This document shows, piece after piece, positions 4,993-6,268 of a stretch of 6,268 nt of DNA. Location of the stretch: assembly GCA_025060055.1 (NCBI GenBank), contig JANXCK010000131.1, positions 1 to 6,268 on the forward strand, written 5' to 3'. Made by a program: the position numbers and the translations under genes. The first letter of the stretch is position 1. The number at the start of each line of letters is the position of its first letter. The notes beneath the pieces are model-generated. The model made no database searches. It was not told the origin of the DNA and saw only the letters and a list, made by a program, of their open reading frames with translations. Source of the DNA: Fimbriimonadales bacterium (GTDB lineage: Bacteria; Armatimonadota; Fimbriimonadia; Fimbriimonadales; GBS-DC).

Positions 4993-5041
4993 TATCGTCG
5001 GCGACGCCTTTCGTGGCGTCGCCCCACACGGTGCGACGATA
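4993..5041. repeat. Nested hairpin downstream of tRNA-Lys
   Basis: The outer pair TATCGTCG (4993-5000) and CGACGATA (5034-5041) encloses GGCGACGCC (5000-5008) and GGCGTCGCC (5015-5023) around a 6-nt loop. It begins 6 bp past the tRNA 3' end and might help end the tRNA transcript, but no T-run follows it. The rest of the 4825-4992 gap shows no gene; the only notable point there is a run of six T near 4910. Confidence 0.6.
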
Positions 5042-5046
5042 CTTGC

Positions 5047-5122
<76 letters not shown>

Positions 5123-5128
5123 ACTACC

Positions 5129-5206
5129 TGGGGGGACCGATGGGACTCGAACCCACGACCTCCTGAGCCACAGTCAGGCGCTCTAACCGACTGAGCTACG
5201 ATCCCC
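5129..5206 (-). tRNA. tRNA-His (anticodon GTG)
   Basis: On the minus strand the acceptor GGGATCG pairs with CGGTCCC. An extra 5' G (5206) pairs with discriminator C (5132); this G-1:C73 pair is the identity mark of bacterial tRNA-His. The anticodon stem CCTGA/TCAGG carries CTGTGGC with anticodon GTG. The T arm is GTGGG-TTCGAGT-CCCAT, ending in a G-U pair, and CCA is encoded (5131-5129). It is the first gene of the His-Lys tRNA pair. Confidence 0.97.
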
Positions 5207-5216
5207 GCGTGCCTGA

Positions 5217-5247
5217 ATTATACCCTGTGTTAGGGCGCCGAATTCAA
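5217..5247 (-). promoter_or_regulatory. Promoter of the tRNA-His/tRNA-Lys unit
   Basis: On the minus strand TATAAT (5222-5217) is a perfect -10 box ending 10 nt before tRNA-His. A TTGAAT (5247-5242) stands 19 nt upstream as a likely -35. The tRNAs can therefore be transcribed independently of the rhodanese gene, whose stop codon is only 6 bp further upstream. Confidence 0.65.
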
Positions 5248-5252
5248 GTTGC

Positions 5253-5666
5253 CTACAGTTTCGGGTTAGCTCCCCCATCGGAAACCACAGGTAGCCCCTC
5301 ACGCCTCCAAGCGAGCATACCCCCCTCCATGTTGTAAGCGTTCTTGTAGCCCGCTTGTTGCGCTATCCGCTGCGCCCGCTCACTGCGGTTCCCACTGCGA
5401 CAGACAAAATAAATCTTCTTGTCTTTGGGTAGCTCCTTCACCCACTGGTCTATCTTGTCCAGTGGCTTGTTTTGCGCCTGCTCGATTCGCTCCGCTTTGA
5501 ACTCCTCTGGCGTGCGGACATCGATAATCAGCACTTCTTTACTCTCGCGTTGTTCATAGACCTCACGAGGCGTAACAGTCGCTTTCTCGCTCTGCGCTTG
5601 CTGTACCTCACATCCCGCGACTGAGACGCCCAGCAACGCCGCGATGAGTGTTTCCCTAATCCGCAT
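5253..5666 (-). CDS. Rhodanese-domain lipoprotein
   Basis: Exported single-domain rhodanese (sulfurtransferase fold), probably membrane-anchored on the outer side of the cytoplasmic membrane. Residues 1-18 form a lipoprotein signal (MRIRETLIAALLGVSVAG) ending in a VAGC lipobox with Cys19. The domain runs from about 30 to 127, with LIIDVRTPEEF (46-56), the active-site loop CRSGNRS whose Cys89 carries the persulfide, and the closing EGGMLAWRREGLPV (114-127). The 137-residue length fits a lone rhodanese with a signal. The AGGAGGA site (5671-5677), 4 nt before the ATG, fixes the start; TATTAT at 5696-5701 is a weak -10 candidate. Known relatives (PspE, GlpE) transfer sulfane sulfur from thiosulfate in vitro; the real acceptor here is unknown. 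The tRNA pair follows on the same strand but has its own promoter. Confidence 0.93.
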   Translation of the reverse strand: MRIRETLIAALLGVSVAGCEVQQAQSEKATVTPREVYEQRESKEVLIIDVRTPEEFKAERIEQAQNKPLDKIDQWVKELPKDKKIYFVCRSGNRSERAQRIAQQAGYKNAYNMEGGMLAWRREGLPVVSDGGANPKL

Positions 5667-5763
5667 GGTTTCCTCCTGTCGATGCAGTTAGAGGCATAAT
5701 ACGCAATCGAGGATTCACGCGCCGTACTGAGAGACTGCCTAAGGAATGGTGCGTGCATACAAA

Positions 5764-5858
5764 GGCTGAAGCCGTTCCTGTGCAGACGAAGCCGACCTTT
5801 GTCGGCTGGATAGCCTGCGCAGGCGGGCTTGGTTTGCACAGGAACGGCTTCGTCAGCC
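5764..5858. repeat. 95-bp cruciform-forming repeat between divergent genes
   Basis: The left arm (5764-5784, GGCTGAAGCCGTTCCTGTGCA less its last base in the 20-base view) is complementary to 5835-5858 apart from a 3-nt insertion (CGA) in the right arm. Inside are AGCCGAC/GTCGGCT (5790-5807, 4-nt loop) and the perfect 12-bp palindrome GCCTGCGCAGGC (5813-5824). A long stem ending in two hairpins results. The right arm is followed by CTATTTT, but no plus-strand gene lies upstream to be terminated. Similar GCCTGCGCAGGC repeats are widespread in bacterial intergenic DNA. No coding capacity. Confidence 0.8.
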
Positions 5859-5901
5859 GTCTATTTTCCCAAACAGTCCCTGAGTGGGGTATCCTTTTAG
5901 C

Positions 5902-5906
5902 GGAGG
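5902..5906 (+). promoter_or_regulatory. Shine-Dalgarno GGAGG of the right-edge gene
   Basis: GGAGG stands 8 nt before the ATG at 5915 and selects that start, which also opens a clean signal peptide. TATCCT at 5890-5895 is a possible but weak -10. Confidence 0.65.
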
Positions 5907-5914
5907 TTCTGCAT

Positions 5915-6268
5915 ATGCAGCGGATTTGTGGGGTTCTTGGCATCCTCGCCTTGGTCAGTTGGGTGTTTGCACACGATGCCGCAACGCGCTTCCAGCAAGC
6001 AATCGAGGCGCACGGCGGCGACGCCTATCGCGCCTTAGCGCAACGCGGCGTGAAACTGGAGTACGACATCACCAGCGAGTACGGCGGCAAAAGCTCCACC
6101 AAATACACCCTTTACCTGCGCGAGACAAAGCGCGTCATCCAGTACAAGTATGGCGACGACGAGATCGTTCTGGGCTACGACGGTAATCGTGGCTGGCGCA
6201 AAAATGAGTACCTCAGTTCCAGCATTGCTCAGGAAGAGGAGTGGTCGCTCAAGGACGGAACCTACACG
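5915..6268 (+). CDS. Exported protein, N-terminal part (cut by right edge); LolA-like fold possible
   Basis: The frame is open for 118 codons to the window end. It starts with a Sec-type signal peptide: MQR, a hydrophobic core ICGVLGILALVSWVF, and a probable cut after VFA before HDAATRF (around residue 19-20). The mature part shows AIEAHGGDAYRAL (about 28-40), then alternating strand-like stretches (VKLEYDITSEY, STKYTLYLRE, VIQYKYGDDEIVLGYDGNRGWRKN). The order HGG, then a beta-rich region and YDGNRGW, recalls periplasmic LolA/LolB-like proteins found in many uncharacterised secreted proteins. That assignment is by eye and weak. It is divergent from the rhodanese lipoprotein, with the cruciform repeat between them. 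Confidence 0.8.
   Translation, partial: MQRICGVLGILALVSWVFAHDAATRFQQAIEAHGGDAYRALAQRGVKLEYDITSEYGGKSSTKYTLYLRETKRVIQYKYGDDEIVLGYDGNRGWRKNEYLSSSIAQEEEWSLKDGTYT

Noticed and set aside
5656..5943. Minus-strand frames across the rhodanese upstream region
   Set aside because: They run through the cruciform repeat and overlap the start of the right-edge gene; no ribosome site or domain supports them.

Overview
The window comes from a free-living bacterium with moderately high GC (roughly 60% by eye). It carries seven protein genes that can be supported (two of them cut by the window edges), two tRNAs, one possible very small extra gene, and an unusually dense set of short palindromic repeats in the gaps. 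The organism cannot be named from this sequence. Housekeeping genes scattered singly among interspersed repeats, an archaeal-type MJ0936-like phosphodiesterase, and a mix of leaderless and Shine-Dalgarno-led genes would fit a deep-branching group such as Armatimonadota or Chloroflexota, but that is only a guess.

Layout. Positions 1-464 (minus) hold the N-terminal part of isoleucyl-tRNA synthetase, with a TATAAT box so close to the ATG that its mRNA is probably leaderless. A palindrome and the first copy of a 134-bp interspersed element fill the gap to upp (762-1388, plus), a complete uracil phosphoribosyltransferase for pyrimidine salvage. The 678-bp gap after upp contains a minus-strand unit with a TTGACA promoter, an AGGAGG site, a 27-codon ORF and a T-tailed terminator hairpin (1432-1580). 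It is followed by a run of inverted repeats and the second copy of the 134-bp element. An NAD(P)-dependent aldehyde dehydrogenase follows (2067-3533, plus).

After a second hairpin cluster comes an MJ0936/YfcE-type metallophosphoesterase (3762-4250, plus). It converges on a 131-residue minus-strand protein (4413-4808) that looks like a CheY receiver fold without the phosphorylation residues. Next, all on the minus strand, are tRNA-Lys(CTT) and tRNA-His(GTG), probably co-transcribed from one promoter with His first, and a rhodanese-domain lipoprotein (5253-5666). A large cruciform-forming repeat (5764-5858) separates this from a divergent, signal-peptide-bearing exported protein that runs off the right edge (5915-6268).

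The genes do not form an operon or a recognisable pathway: most have their own upstream region, and neighbours are functionally unrelated (translation, nucleotide salvage, aldehyde oxidation, phosphodiester hydrolysis, sulfur transfer). The features most worth a second look are the minus-strand mini-gene, the duplicated 134-bp element placed just upstream of two unrelated genes, and the degenerate receiver-like protein.
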